36,298 nucleotides of DNA. Source: Protostelium mycophagum. Lineage: Eukaryota; Evosea; Variosea; Protosteliida; Protosteliaceae. The stretch spans positions 1-36,298 of the forward strand of contig MZNV01000744.1 in NCBI GenBank assembly GCA_002081555.1. The letters are read 5' to 3'. Both the position numbers and the translations under genes were made by a program. This document shows, in pieces, positions 11,571 to 21,944 of this stretch (positions are counted from its first letter, which is position 1; each line of letters begins with the position of its first letter). The notes beneath the pieces were generated by a model that made no database searches, was not told the origin of the DNA, and saw nothing but the letters and a program-made list of their open reading frames with translations.

Positions 11571-13300
11571 TTATGACTTGATGAGCTCCTGTCTTGTCGG
11601 CTTGTACTCTGAGAACCAGGTGTGGATCCTGTCAACCACCTCTTCAGAATGGCTGATCACAAAGGCGTGAAGTATACTCTCATCGGCCAGATAAGCATCA
11701 GCGAGTGGAAAAGCGTCTGTTTATCATCACGTTTTTGTAATTTTCGTTCGTTTTTATGATCTTTGGAGATTCTTTTGGGCCGTTAAGAACCGTGTGAAGT
11801 GCGGTATGCTACCGTGAATGACTTTGAAAGTATAAATCACCTTTTAAATCGTTGTAATAGGATTCTGGAGCGTAATGGTCCTTTGGTCCGTACAAGAAAT
11901 GGATCTGTATTGTTCACTTTCTGTTTGAATTTCAAATTCATTCTTCTGGCGCGAAGCATGCCACAATACTCAAAGTCACAATGTCGAATAACGGTCGAAA
12001 ATTCAACATTTGAAACCTTTTCCAGATTTTGAGCAATAGTCTCTGAGATCTCTTCGTCCATCTCGTGGATTTTAGAATATTCTTCGTGACCCATGCTCAA
12101 CGTGTTCAAGACGACATGATAGCTGAGATATCGTAAAAGAAAATCACGATGTCATAAAAAGAATGGTGACGTCATAAAAATAAATGATGACGTCATCAAG
12201 ATCATGATGTCATAAAAACAGATCATGACGTCATAGAAGATATAAGGATACTCTCTGTTGTTATGTAGTGCGGTCTGAACGATTGGGACCTTGTCAAGTC
12301 AGACGAAAATGTTTTTCCCAAAAATAAATCAAAAATAAATCAGATGAAATCGAAAAATGCGATTTAATTATTTCATATGAACATAAAACAATTATTTAGA
12401 TAGTTGTAGATAGAGTGTTGAGAGATTTAAAAAATCAAAAAATTACTCTTGAGGCAGGGATCCACTGATAAATATAATCTAAAAGAAATTGTGGAATATA
12501 ATGAACAAGAGATGAAGACATTTCTCTCAGATAAGGCTTGATCACCACCTGTCAGAAGTGTCATACGTCATTATGTCAATGTCGTGAGCGTCAAAATGAC
12601 ACTTTTGACACGTGGTAACGCTTACGTTCACGGGGAACCTTATGCCCACGTGCAAGTTGCGAAAAGTCGGGAAGAGATTGATCAATTTGATTATATTCAA
12701 GTCTCTTCGTCTTCCAAATAACTGTTATGATATCATCATTTGTCGTTAAGACATACACCATGTCTTATCGAGATATCATTGTGAGTTTATGCAAAAAATA
12801 GAATAAGTCAAAAGTAAAAAATGATCAAATTTTGTACTGCCCAAAATGATCATTATAAAATGAACAATATGACGCACCTTTAAGGAGATGAATGAGCCAA
12901 CTGAATGTGAGATGATTATGATCTTGGCATTTGGTTTTTCTTTATGGATGTGCTGCTGGATGAAATCGGCCTTGTGTCTGATCTGCTCGTCCAGAGTGAA
13001 TATCTTTGGTCCATTTAGTCCCGGACAACCATGTCCAGCGTGGCCGACTGTTACAAATCAGCACGTAAAAGTCGAATGATCATACCTCCGTAGATGGTGA
13101 AACTGCCGTGTAACTTGTCGAACAGAAGATCAATGAAGGGCAGGTAGAAGTCGACGAACCCAGGATTTCCTGATGGAAGTTAGGTTCTAAATCGACTTTT
13201 TCGTGATACCTGGAATGACCAAAAGTACGACGTCATGATCTTGTTCAGAGGTTCTAATGTAGGCTCTGGTACTTATATCGCCCACTCTCACCGTCTCCAT
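11571..13300 (-). CDS. LDAH: Lipid droplet-associated hydrolase (LDAH family)
   Basis: Alpha/beta hydrolase of the LDAH (DUF2305) family, which sits on lipid droplets and has been linked to sterol-ester turnover. The proposed ATG is at 13300 (METVRVGDIST). Landmarks in order are VVLLVIPG, NPGFVDFYLPFIDLLFD (oxyanion-side G-N-P-G motif, about 13170), VGHAGHGCPGLNG and FTLDEQIRHKADFIQQH (about 12990), nucleophile elbow IISHSVGSF with catalytic Ser (about 12910), INLFPTFRNLHVG (about 12660), IHFLYGPKDHYAPESYYNDL carrying the likely acid Asp (about 11890), and HAFVISHSEEVVDRI with the catalytic His (about 11660). The TAA is at 11573-11571. All three triad residues are visible, so it is probably active. 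Splice joins between 12300 and 12600 are uncertain. Confidence 0.88.
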
Positions 13301-13576
13301 TTTCGGATCTCTGTATGTGTCGGTGTTTTCCTGGTGTTGAAAGTTCTTCCGTTTTTCCGATTTTTCCTCTTCTTCAAAATTTGAATTTCAAAAATCTGAC
13401 ATAGACACCAGCATTCTAATTACAGCTATGTCTTTGACACTCTCTTGGCCAACGATATACTTTAGAGCTTCATAATCTCGATGGAGGTTTAATTAATTAA
13501 ATGGATCTTGCACCACGGGGAATAATTCACCCACCAGACTTCAAAAATCCTCCGCCACAAACATTACGGACAACGC
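13301..13576. promoter_or_regulatory. Divergent promoter region, 276 bp
   Basis: It lies between the start codons of LDAH (minus) and the PA-domain membrane protein (plus). An AT-only TTAATTAATTAA stretch sits at about 13490-13500. I see no other clear element. The promoter function is inferred from the head-to-head arrangement. An upstream non-coding exon of LDAH could lie here. Confidence 0.4.
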
Positions 13577-16304
13577 ATGAGGTTGCCTTCGGCTCCTCCA
13601 GGTGAGCCATGCAGTTATAGACGCAAGACGTGACACTCTCCAGTATGTCTGTTATTATGTCTGGCTTTTGTGGATTCGAGCATCATCGCTCGATTGACAG
13701 ATGGAACAGAGGTACGCTCAAGATCGTGATCCATTTGAGAAATGGAGTGATAATTAGCAGGTCTATTATGACGCGAGTTATATCTTCATGGGTCCTCGAA
13801 ATTACACGATCACAGCTCCAGCTCTCACTGCAGAGCCTCTAAATGGTTGTTCTCTTCAAGATCAAAGTAATGCCAGTCGACTGAATGGATCCATCGTTGT
13901 GGTAGACGGTAGGTTTTTTAAAATGGTCAAGAACAAAATCATGCAGATCGATCGTGTCCATTTTGATGACCGCACAGATTCCTGGTGTTCATTTTCCAAA
14001 AAGATGTCTTCTATGTCATCTGCTGGTGCTGTCGGAGTCATAATCCAACGTTTCGATTACTATGGTGCAGATGTCTGGGACTCTTCAGAAGACGCCTCTC
14101 TCAGCCCAGGTCTTTGGTACTGTCCGACACCACTACAAGGACAAAGACAGTACCTCAGGGACCTCTTGAGAGAAGATGTGGTGATTAATGTGACCATGAT
14201 TGGACCAGATTCCAATGTGTGGTTTGAGTATGCAAACGGACCTGGCGGCATTTTATATCAGGTTATTATCATCTTTCCCGCCACATCTCCATTTTAAAAT
14301 TCAAATCCTTCTGACACTTTCAGATCACCTGTGGGTTGACCGACATCTTTGGTATCTTATACTCTATTTTCAAGTTGAAGAAGATCATCAGGGCATCAGG
14401 GTTCAATCCGTCCTCCACAGCACAATCTTATTTCATTTGGCAATTTCTTGGCTTCTTCTGTAAGTAGAGTCCAAATTTGTTGGAAAAATATTCTCGTACT
14501 TGAAAAGAAAATAAATCACCAATGATCCAATCGTCGCGGTTGCGTACCGTGATTTTACGTCAGTTAACGTGTTTTTTCCGAGTTATGATCGCAAGTTTTT
14601 GCTTTTCGTGTATTCATCACGAGAACATTTTCCATGATCTTTCTGACATTTTCAAGTTGAATTTCTGTACAGCATCGACCCATTACGTTTCCATGGTTAT
14701 TACAATCATGCCGCTGACGCAATACTTTTGAATTTGGGATCCCCTTTTCACGCTTGCGCATCGCTCACTCTCATTTTCTACTGGTACATTTCCACGAACT
14801 TTCCTTCGAATTTCTTGGAATTTTCCAGATCTTTTGTCCTTTCTTTCTGAATGTCTGAAATTTCGAGAAATATATCGGATATGATATCTTCTGATTTAAT
14901 CTAGGCAGGAGCTACTCTCTGGGTGGATATCCGACATGCACAGCAGCCACCTCTTGAGACTAAAAATCCCATTCATCGTGACATCAGTATCATTCTTCCT
15001 CATCGAGATCTCATTCTCCATCGGCAGGTGCAAACTTTTGGAATTGATATACCTCAAAAGTTTTATAGACTTTATTTCACATTTTGATTTGTGGCAAGCC
15101 GATTTCATCATTATCGAGCATTGTGTATATGTCATTCCATCAAGACATCATGTCATGTCATCTGATGACATTGACAGGATCATACTGATCACTGGAGCAT
15201 TGTTATATGTCAATTTGGTCATATACGCCATCATTCTGCTCATCAATGCGGCATACTTCACTTGGATCTCGGCCCGCGTTTATCTCGTAGTTTTTGTTAA
15301 GAGATCGAGGACGAGATCGGACAAGCAGACCAGAAAGATATGGAGGGTGAGAAATCTTGATTACGTCATGATTACGTCATTGGTCACGTGACCTTGTCTT
15401 TTTTCTATGATCTTACAAAAGTTGAAAAGCAGATTTTGTCCCGCAATTTAAAAATGGTTGTCTACAAACAAGCTCTGGTATCATTCACGTCTATATATGC
15501 ATCGACAAATATTGCCCACAATAAGAGAATGAAACACGCTGATTTGATGCAGTTGGTGTTGCTCATCATCTTGAGCATTGGATCCTTTCTGCTGACATTT
15601 GTGTCATGCATGTTGTTAGCCACCTCCTTCACGAGGGTTTCCCCTTTCAACCAGGTGAGATATCTCAACCCCTTTTCACACATGATCATCATGACATCAT
15701 CACTTTGCAACTCCAACAGCCCCTTCTTATAGAAGACAATTACAGACTTATGCAGGTCTTTGCTTGGGGTTGCGTCAATGTGTTTTTGTTCATCACGGAC
15801 ATCTTACAGATGGCGACAGTAAACGCACCGGAGGCCATCAGGGGCGAGATGCTGGAGTTCAAGTCTTCGATTGAAGTTCAAGAAGTAAGATATCACATTG
15901 AGATGTCATATCATGATGTCGTGGCGTCTTTTGGTGACGTCATGGCAACCAATTTCGAATCTCGCAGAGAATTCATAGAAATTTCAGGAAGTTGTCAACG
16001 AGAGCAGTAAGAAGGGTGATTCTACAATGGAGAACGATGACGTCATCATTCCTGAAGATGATATCATCCCCGACGAAGTTTCTTATTCCAATACGACCTC
16101 GCCACGCTCTGAGAGAAATCTCCAAGAGAACCAGGACTCTGGCAATCTTCTTCCTTTAGAGGACAACGATGTCACCGTTCCGAATGTTGCAGCACCAACG
16201 GCAGTAAGAAGCTTTTGATGTTTATCGACAGCAGGAATATGTATTTACTGTTCACATTTGAGATATCTCAGGTGGTAGAAAGTAGGCAAGACTTGGGGGA
16301 TTGA
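13577..16304 (+). CDS. PA-domain protein with about seven membrane segments
   Basis: Predicted 583 aa. Eleven exons fit in phase: 13577-13601, 13644-13711, 13761-14261, 14324-14459, 14657-14783, 14905-15027, 15178-15346, 15430-15654, 15756-15884, 15988-16203, 16272-16304. The start is a signal peptide (MRLPSAPPVCLLLCLAFVDS). The lumenal part, residues about 25-195, resembles a protease-associated domain: LNGSIVVVDG, then GAVGVIIQRFD, with Asn-X-Ser/Thr sites. Hydrophobic segments follow at about GILYQITCGLTDIFGILYSI, SYFIWQFLGFF, SPFHACASLTLIFYW, IPFIVTSVSFFLIEISF, IILITGALLYVNLVIYAIIL, MQLVLLIILSIGSFLLTFVS and VFAWGCVNVFLFITDILQ. The cytosolic tail is acidic. A PA domain on a 7TM core suggests a surface or endosomal receptor, but the ligand is unknown. 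If the last intron is retained the ORF ends at 16218. Confidence 0.82.
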
Positions 16305-16552
16305 GATATCATGTCGGTATGTACACAACCCAACAGAGATGCCGTTGAGAGATGGCGGGTGACACAATCAATTTTGGCGGGAAAAATAAAGAGCAACAGG
16401 AACGTGGAAATTCCTGAAATTACAACTCCACTTTGTGAATTTTCAAGTTTGTAATAATATTTTATTTAGATGTCTTGGCATCATTTAGCTGATGCGTCCG
16501 TTGTATGAGGAATTTAAATAAAAGCTTGTTCAGAGGACATTCTTCTTGCGTC

Positions 16553-17441
16553 TTAGCCCTCCAGCCACCAGAGTGTTTCCTTCCGTACTGACTCTGAGAG
16601 GTTACGAACAGCCTGTAGTTCATCAGAAGTGTTTGTGCTCTGGAGCTGCTGGATCCCAGGTGCCCCGAATGGAGTGAGCGTAATTGTACGGCTTATCCAA
16701 AAGAGGTCACCTGCTGTATCTCTGGAATGGATTGGAGATCACGAACCGTCCTCGTGGGCTCGCCCGATAGGCAACTTCTTGATCTCACCAACTTGCCTTT
16801 ACTCGATGATACAGGGAAGGCCTTTGCTTACGTCAGCAGAAATAAATACAGTCACATGCTTACGGAGTGAGTCTCGATGCTGCTGTTCAGTGTCTGTCTG
16901 TAGAACTGCAAGTCGGACAGCTCTCTCACGGAGATGCTGTTCCTCATGAATGCGCGTTGTTCGTTCTGTGGGGTTTAGTCGTCTTACGCGATCACGTCGT
17001 GATCATACCTTGTTCATCGTGTCGTGGGTGTGGATGTTGCTGTTGTTAATCTAATATATTTTCCTTTTTTTGAGAGCGTTGCCACCTTACTTTAAGGAGT
17101 TTTGACATGCCAAAATCACATAGAAATCTCGACAAAAAGTTTAAATGAAACGAATTTCGGGGTGGTGAAAGCCATTCCTGTCTCCCCAGGGCGTGAATGC
17201 AGAGCGTCTGGAAGTAAATGCACAGAGAAGTGTTCCTGTATGAGAAGTTTGGCCCGTGTGATGCAGTGACGCGCCGTAACGTTTCGGTGTATAATAAATT
17301 GAAATTTCTACTTATACAGCTTACAACCCGATTTTCTGGGAGTGAGAACCATTTGGAGCAAGAGAAGTCAACTTGAACGGTGTGCACCAAGACTTGAATA
17401 TCTGGATCTACAAGATTGGGAGAATCAGCTTGTACATCCAT
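16553..17441 (-). CDS. Conserved-looking unknown protein, 189 aa
   Basis: No family is recognised. Six exons fit exactly in phase with GT-AG introns: 17441-17328, 17235-17120, 17039-17009, 16965-16864, 16821-16711, 16648-16553. The protein begins MDVQADSPNLVDPDIQVLVH. The first half has beta-strand-like stretches (VLVHTVQVDFSC, KFVSFKLFVEISINI). The second half is polar with a Ser/Arg patch (KLVRSRSCLSGEPTRTV) and a C-terminal helix ending KETLWWLEG. It has no signal peptide or membrane segment. It shares a 129-bp divergent region with the coiled-coil membrane gene, and its 3' end converges on the PA-domain gene. The complete in-phase chain of short exons is the main evidence that it is real. 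Confidence 0.68.
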
Positions 17442-17570
17442 CTTCAACGAAAAGGTTTAGAGAATGCAGAGGTGCAAAAGGCTGGTGTCGCTGGCGGTTT
17501 CTGGCGGTGTAGACTGACGTAAATCACACAAAACGGGAAAACTATTCAAATTCCCAGACCTCATCTGAAA
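17442..17570. promoter_or_regulatory. Divergent promoter region, 129 bp
   Basis: The shortest head-to-head spacer in the window, between the 189-aa gene (minus) and the coiled-coil gene (plus). It contains two GGCGGTTTCTGGCGG-type G/C runs near 17495. The regulatory role is inferred from position only. Confidence 0.4.
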
Positions 17571-18697
17571 ATGCAACAACAACTGACTCGAGTCTATCAC
17601 AGCTCACTTCAGCTGACAAGAGCTGCCATATACTTGTACATCTCATTCCTGAAGATCTTCATCCCATCATTTTTGACCTCCATAATCGGTCGAACTCTGG
17701 CTTTCATCAGTGATATCCTTTTAGGTCGTGAGTAATCAGTGATTTGAGGTGATTATCAACACGAGCCAGGTCAGGTTTTAAACGAGACTACAACAGACCG
17801 TCCGAGGTAAAGAGATGTTCTATAAAGCTTCTCACATTCGCAAGCCAAGAAACAAACATTCATACCGCCAAGTACGATCTCATTCAGAATGATATACATC
17901 AAGAGAAGGTCAAATTACAGAGAATGATGGAAGAGCTCTCGAATTTGACGGGAACAAGACAGCAGAGACACATCGAAGAAGTCTACTCTCTGCAGCAAGA
18001 AGTGGAGTATGTGATCGAGAAGTTAGAAGAGAGGGAGGAACACATCAGAAAGTTAACCGCCACAAAAGCAAGAGTCGTGAACCGTGAGAAGGTGAGAACA
18101 TATCCATTCTCCAAATGTAAATGGTGGAGGTGCCAGACTGACATGTGTCGTAATTGGCAGCATTGTTGAAATATATTGAAACGGTATCCACATCTTTGGA
18201 AGTGCAGAAAAAAATAAATTATATTAGAAATATGTGATGAGGCCTCGACCACCAAAAAGACGCACAAAAAAAACGAAATGCATCATCATCGATACAATAA
18301 TGCGGTTGTGCCCTTTGCTTGATAGATATGGTGCTTTGTACCGGCAGCCCACTTCACCTCCAATAAAACAATGTGTATGACTCCCTAAAGATGTGTGACC
18401 CTCAAATCAAGAACTGGCATTAAAGAATCTAAATATAGAAGACAAAATATAATATAATTCTGATTTCATTGAGGAATTGGAATTACAAGTCGCAGAGTTG
18501 CGCAGAGACCTCCGGTCTCAATCGAATGCGACACAACGGTCAACAGCCCGCCAAGTGAGCGATTCAAATTTTCAATTTCAAAGACTCTGACGGAATCAGA
18601 ATTACGAGCCCGCAGTGGTGAAGAACGAAAACACAAAAGGAAGAAAGAGAGTAGAATCTGTCGTTGGAGTCTCTTACTGGCTTTGATATTACAATAA
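17571..18697 (+). CDS. Membrane-anchored coiled-coil protein, 211 aa
   Basis: No named family. Exons 17571-17727, 17770-17806, 17845-18091, 18474-18554 and 18584-18697 join in phase. The N-terminus (MQQQLTRVYHSSLQLTRAAI) runs into a hydrophobic stretch, residues about 18-50 (YLYISFLKIFIPSFLTSIIG, then LAFISDILLG). A long charged coiled coil follows (KVKLQRMMEELSNL, QQEVEYVIEKLEEREEHIRK, ELELQVAELRRDLRS). A Lys/Arg-rich patch (KHKRKKESR) and a hydrophobic end (WSLLLALILQ) close the protein. It could be an organelle tether or scaffold (inference). Intron 3 is unusually long, about 380 nt. The TAA stop overlaps AATAAA. The exon 2 acceptor has an alternative, CACGAG. Confidence 0.65.
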
Positions 18698-18698
18698 A
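18693..18698 (+). terminator. AATAAA overlapping stop codon
   Basis: The hexamer AATAAA includes the TAA stop (18695-18697) of the coiled-coil gene, and the kinase ATG follows only 49 bp after that stop. It is a likely poly(A) signal by sequence. Use is not shown. Confidence 0.55.
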
Positions 18699-18746
18699 CA
18701 TTCAGTGTCTGGACGTGGCGATCCTGCTTTCTGATTTTGTACATCG

Positions 18747-19938
18747 ATGAGGTCGAGAAGTGACGATTACAAGACGAAATTGAGGACTCGGAGGAATTCC
18801 ACAGATTCTGAAAATCCTCCGGGGTTTTGTGATCATGATTCACACAATCTCGAGACACCACCACTCACGCACGATACAATGGGACTTTTCAGACAGAAGA
18901 TCGGCCATCACTTGCAAAGAGGTAGATGTCTATAGGTGTATCGCGGCTGATCTCATTTCCTAGCCAAGGACAACTTGTCAGATCAACCTCAGCAGAGACC
19001 AACTGACAGAAGGGTTGAGGCTCACTATGACATCTTGAACAAGATTGGAACTGGCGCGAGCAGCACCGTGTATCTTGGCCGCAAGAAGACGTCTGGACGA
19101 TTGGTCGCTTTGAAGATCATCCAGACAGACCTGGTTGATAGAGCAGACATTGAAAATGAGGTTGCCATCTTGAGAAAGTGCGAGAATGTCAGCAACATCA
19201 ATCACCTCTTAGACGTCTTCTCTGATGACAACACTGTCACAATTGTTCTCGAACAGTGAGCCTCCATGCCAAAAAGTTTGTTCTGACACATGAAGTTCCA
19301 ATGGAGGTACATTGTGGTACTCTATGAACAACGGGGTATTCTCAGAGGACCAAATTCGATTCTTCATGAGGACATTATTAGAGACGGTCCATCAACTCCA
19401 TTCATTTGGCATCACGCACAGAGACATTAAACCTCAAAATGTATTTCAGCCTCGATAAAGACACTTCAAGCATGGACAACTGATGACTGTTGCAGGTTCT
19501 TTTGAACAAAGACGAGAAGGGAGTCGTTCCACGCCTTGTTGATTTCGGCTTTGCCACTTGTAGCGGTCCCGAGATGGTGGCTGCCTGCGGCTCACTTCCT
19601 TTTGCGGCTCCTGAACGCGTCCGAGGAGAGGCGTACACCAAAAACGTCGACATATGGAGTCTCGGCGTCATCATGTATAGAATGTAAGTCGATCACCGCT
19701 CATCCCTCCTCATGACCCCAGGTTCGTGGGACAGTTTCCCTTCCCAACAAAAGACAAGGAGACTTTGAGATCATCCATCCTGTCTGGTAGATTCGAGAGG
19801 CCAGAAAGGTGGAACGCGGTCCCCGCCGATGCGAAGGAGCTGATCCAAGGGATGATGGATCCAAATGCAAAGACAAGATTATCAGCGATTCAAGCGTTGA
19901 ACTCGAGATGGTTAAGAACAGCTTCACTACAACAATAA
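18747..19938 (+). CDS. Serine/threonine protein kinase, 338 aa
   Basis: A complete kinase. Exons 18747-18921, 18964-19255, 19296-19440, 19496-19683 and 19722-19938 join in phase. A basic, Ser-rich N-terminal tail of about 70 residues precedes the kinase core. Catalytic landmarks are the glycine loop IGTGASSTVYLG, VALKIIQ with the ATP-binding Lys, an acidic C-helix (ADIENEVAIL), LEHSNGGTLW at the hinge, HRDIKPQN, DFGFAT, AAPERVRG (APE motif), VDIWSLGVIMYRM and the final LSAIQALNSRWL helix. All residues needed for catalysis are present. The overall look is CAMK/AMPK-like, but I cannot assign a subfamily. There is no regulatory domain after the catalytic core. The start is only 49 bp after the preceding stop. 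The stop overlaps AATAAA. Confidence 0.93.
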
Positions 19939-19939
19939 A
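19934..19939 (+). terminator. AATAAA overlapping kinase stop
   Basis: AATAAA contains the TAA stop at 19936-19938. It is a likely poly(A) signal placed on the stop codon, as in two other genes here. Confidence 0.55.
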
Positions 19940-20218
19940 TCTGGAAGATCGAGATCTCGATATATCTTCTTCGATTTTTTGGAAGTTTATCTCACTAATT
20001 TTCATGTCTATTTCGTGTCATCTTGGCTGCAGGAGTGGCATTATCTATCCAGAAAGAGATACCTATTGGTCATACCAGAGCCCACAGCATCACTTTGCAA
20101 GTGGGGGGCCATTGCCTCATGTCTACTCCAGGTGATATCTTTTTATTTAAATTAAATATTTGGCGTTGTAGACTGCACAATATTCAACAAATTCGTGAAG
20201 CTAGGATTAAATTTCTCT

Positions 20219-20419
20219 TTATTTAGAGTTGGAACCACTGATGGTGAAGTCAGGCCGGCTAACCGATTGCAAAAAGGTCCCCCACCTTGGTTGCCCATGC
20301 ATCAACACACTCTGTTTTGATCTGTACTTGACAAAGTCCGAGGTTTTGCACAAGTGTCTACCCGGTTGATCCTCTTTGTTTGGGTTGCTATTTGGTGCAT
20401 CCCATTCTACAACGGACAT
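20219..20419 (-). CDS. Possible small protein, 66 aa
   Basis: An intact ATG-to-TAA ORF (MSVVEWDAPNSNPNKEDQPG at the start, FTISGSNSK at the end) with balanced composition and an AATAAA overlapping the stop (20223-20218). It lies downstream of DPCD on the same strand and convergent with the kinase. The same DNA is also open on the plus strand across a plausible splice (20004 to 20333, MSISCHLGCRSG...). Strand choice therefore rests on the poly(A) hexamer alone. No family is recognised. Confidence 0.35.
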   Translation of the reverse strand: MSVVEWDAPNSNPNKEDQPGRHLCKTSDFVKYRSKQSVLMHGQPRWGTFLQSVSRPDFTISGSNSK

Positions 20420-20504
20420 AACTTCATATGGACCCTACTCGTGATGACGTCATCGTCACGTGACTCATAAGTGTTGTCTGTACACCAAAAAGATAAAAAA
20501 AACA

Positions 20505-20510
20505 TTTATT
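20505..20510 (-). terminator. AATAAA overlapping DPCD stop
   Basis: On the minus strand AATAAA spans 20510-20505 and includes the TAA stop at 20508-20506. A run of As or Ts follows at 20493-20500. Confidence 0.55.
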
Positions 20511-21732
20511 GGGTCTTGCAGTCTTCCTGCTTTACAACGGTAATCTTTTCGAGGTCATCTCGGTACTCTTTCTCTTTGCGGATTATTTCCGGCGGTTTCT
20601 CATATCTTATCAACAATGTATTATTCTCATAACCCCAGCTCAACTTTGTCTCTTCGTAGATTATTTCTGTTGAAAATGAGATCAAAAAAATTTAAAATCG
20701 AGATTTTATTGGAGAAATTTGAGATTTAGATTTTGTTGGAAAAAATTTGAATTTAAGAAATTCTGTTGGAAAAAATTTGAGGTTTAGAAATTTTTAGGAA
20801 AAAATTTGAAACTTGGGAAGTTTGTGGGAAAAAATTTGAAACTTTGGAAATTTGTGATTTTCGTGGTTCACCTTGTCTGTTGAGCTCTGTATAAAGTCAG
20901 ATATTATTTTATTCAATTGGATATATCAGAATTTTACCAGGAATATTGAACACTTTGAAATACTTCTTATTGTTCGTTCTGATGTATATTTTTTTCTCGA
21001 TGGGAGATAATGTCACGTTGTAGACCTAGCAACTTCAGGACTTGCATTTTATTTACTCGATATTATTTATATTTTTTCAACAAAAAATGATGGACATAAA
21101 AGATTTATTTTTGTCGGATTTCTGGCGTTTTTATTCGATTTTTTGAAAAAATTTAAAATTCTTGTTGAAAATCCAAAAAACTGACCTCTTTGGGATAAAA
21201 AATATTCCTCACACGCCAGACAAAATGAGTCGGGGAGTCTTGCTTCACGAATATTGGCTTTCTTATTTCAGTTGTCGTACAGATTTTTCAAATTTTAAAA
21301 TAAGGTTTTGGCGCGATTTTAACGTGGTAATATGGGAGGCGAAGTTTTTGTGGCTCAACTGAAAATGATTATTATGATCGACTCACATTATTCACATTCT
21401 CTGTCATCATCGCCTCTGATGTGGCGATGTCTACGATGGATACTCTGGATTCTGGCTCACCAATCTCATATTCCCATTTTCCTGTCTTATCATCTGTGCC
21501 AACGGCTTTGTTTCTCCTTTTTCTGACTAACAGCGCTCCAGTCTTCAGATCATATTCCTTCATGCTGTTAAGAAGGACACTATCGATCGACTAAGAGAAC
21601 CTCGACCATCTCTGCGTCACCAGGAAGGCTTGTATGAAACTTTTTGACATTTCCAACAATAATGGCCGTTTTCTTGGGTTCATCGTCATTATCCTCTGAA
21701 GGCAAGTCCTCTTTCGCAAAACGAAGAGCCAT
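20506..21732 (-). CDS. DPCD: DPCD-like protein (motile cilia associated)
   Basis: DPCD is a small conserved protein (CS/p23-like C-terminal half) needed for motile cilia in mammals and reported with RUVBL-type assembly factors. It starts at ATG 21732 (MALRFAKEDLPSED). Matches in order are KKTAIIVGNVKKFHTSLPGD and EYDLKTGALLVRKRR (about 21550), GKWEYEIGEPE (21480), a PTHFVWRVRNIFYPKE exon corresponding to the family's QWRIRNLPYPK motif (about 21220), VYNVTLSPIEKKIYIRTNNK (about 20990), a very short ELNRQ exon (about 20880), and a last exon LLIRYEKPPEIIRKEKEYR ending DCKTQ-stop (20508-20506), the same last residues as I recall for the human protein. The start is chosen from the family N-terminus. 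An exon near 21240-21300 is less certain. Confidence 0.88.
20690..20870. repeat. Degenerate minisatellite in DPCD intron
   Basis: About five imperfect head-to-tail units of roughly 35-40 nt built on TTGTTGGAAAAAATTTGA and TTTAGAAAT. They lie between the two last DPCD exons that flank the ELNRQ micro-exon. Differences between units suggest slippage followed by drift. Confidence 0.7.
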
Positions 21733-21944
21733 AATGTTTGATGTGATTATGGTTGATCGACACATCCAACTCAGTCTTACGTAAATGATGTTCTACAACG
21801 AGACGATCTCGAAAATGATGGAAGACCCCCGGAAAACGCGATGAGCTTCTTCATCGATACAGCCCCCACCCAAGAGGTCATAATCATCTCTGAATGTTGA
21901 TACCTGTTCATGATCTTCATCATGTCCGGTGATATCGGCGTTTG
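21733..21944. promoter_or_regulatory. Divergent region between DPCD and UTP18
   Basis: About 210 bp between the DPCD start and the earliest candidate UTP18 start. The minus strand is open through 22050-21793, with LLGGGCIDEEAH in one frame, but no splice link to DPCD was found. I treat it as promoter or 5' UTR. Confidence 0.35.

Noticed and set aside
13501-13601. Alternative start at ATG 13501 (MDLAPRGIIHPPDF) for the PA-domain gene
   Set aside because: Its frame does not join the next exon in the frame needed. ATG 13577 gives a proper signal peptide and exact phase.
16629-16949. Plus-strand 106-codon ORF
   Set aside because: It is the antisense shadow of the spliced 189-aa minus-strand gene.
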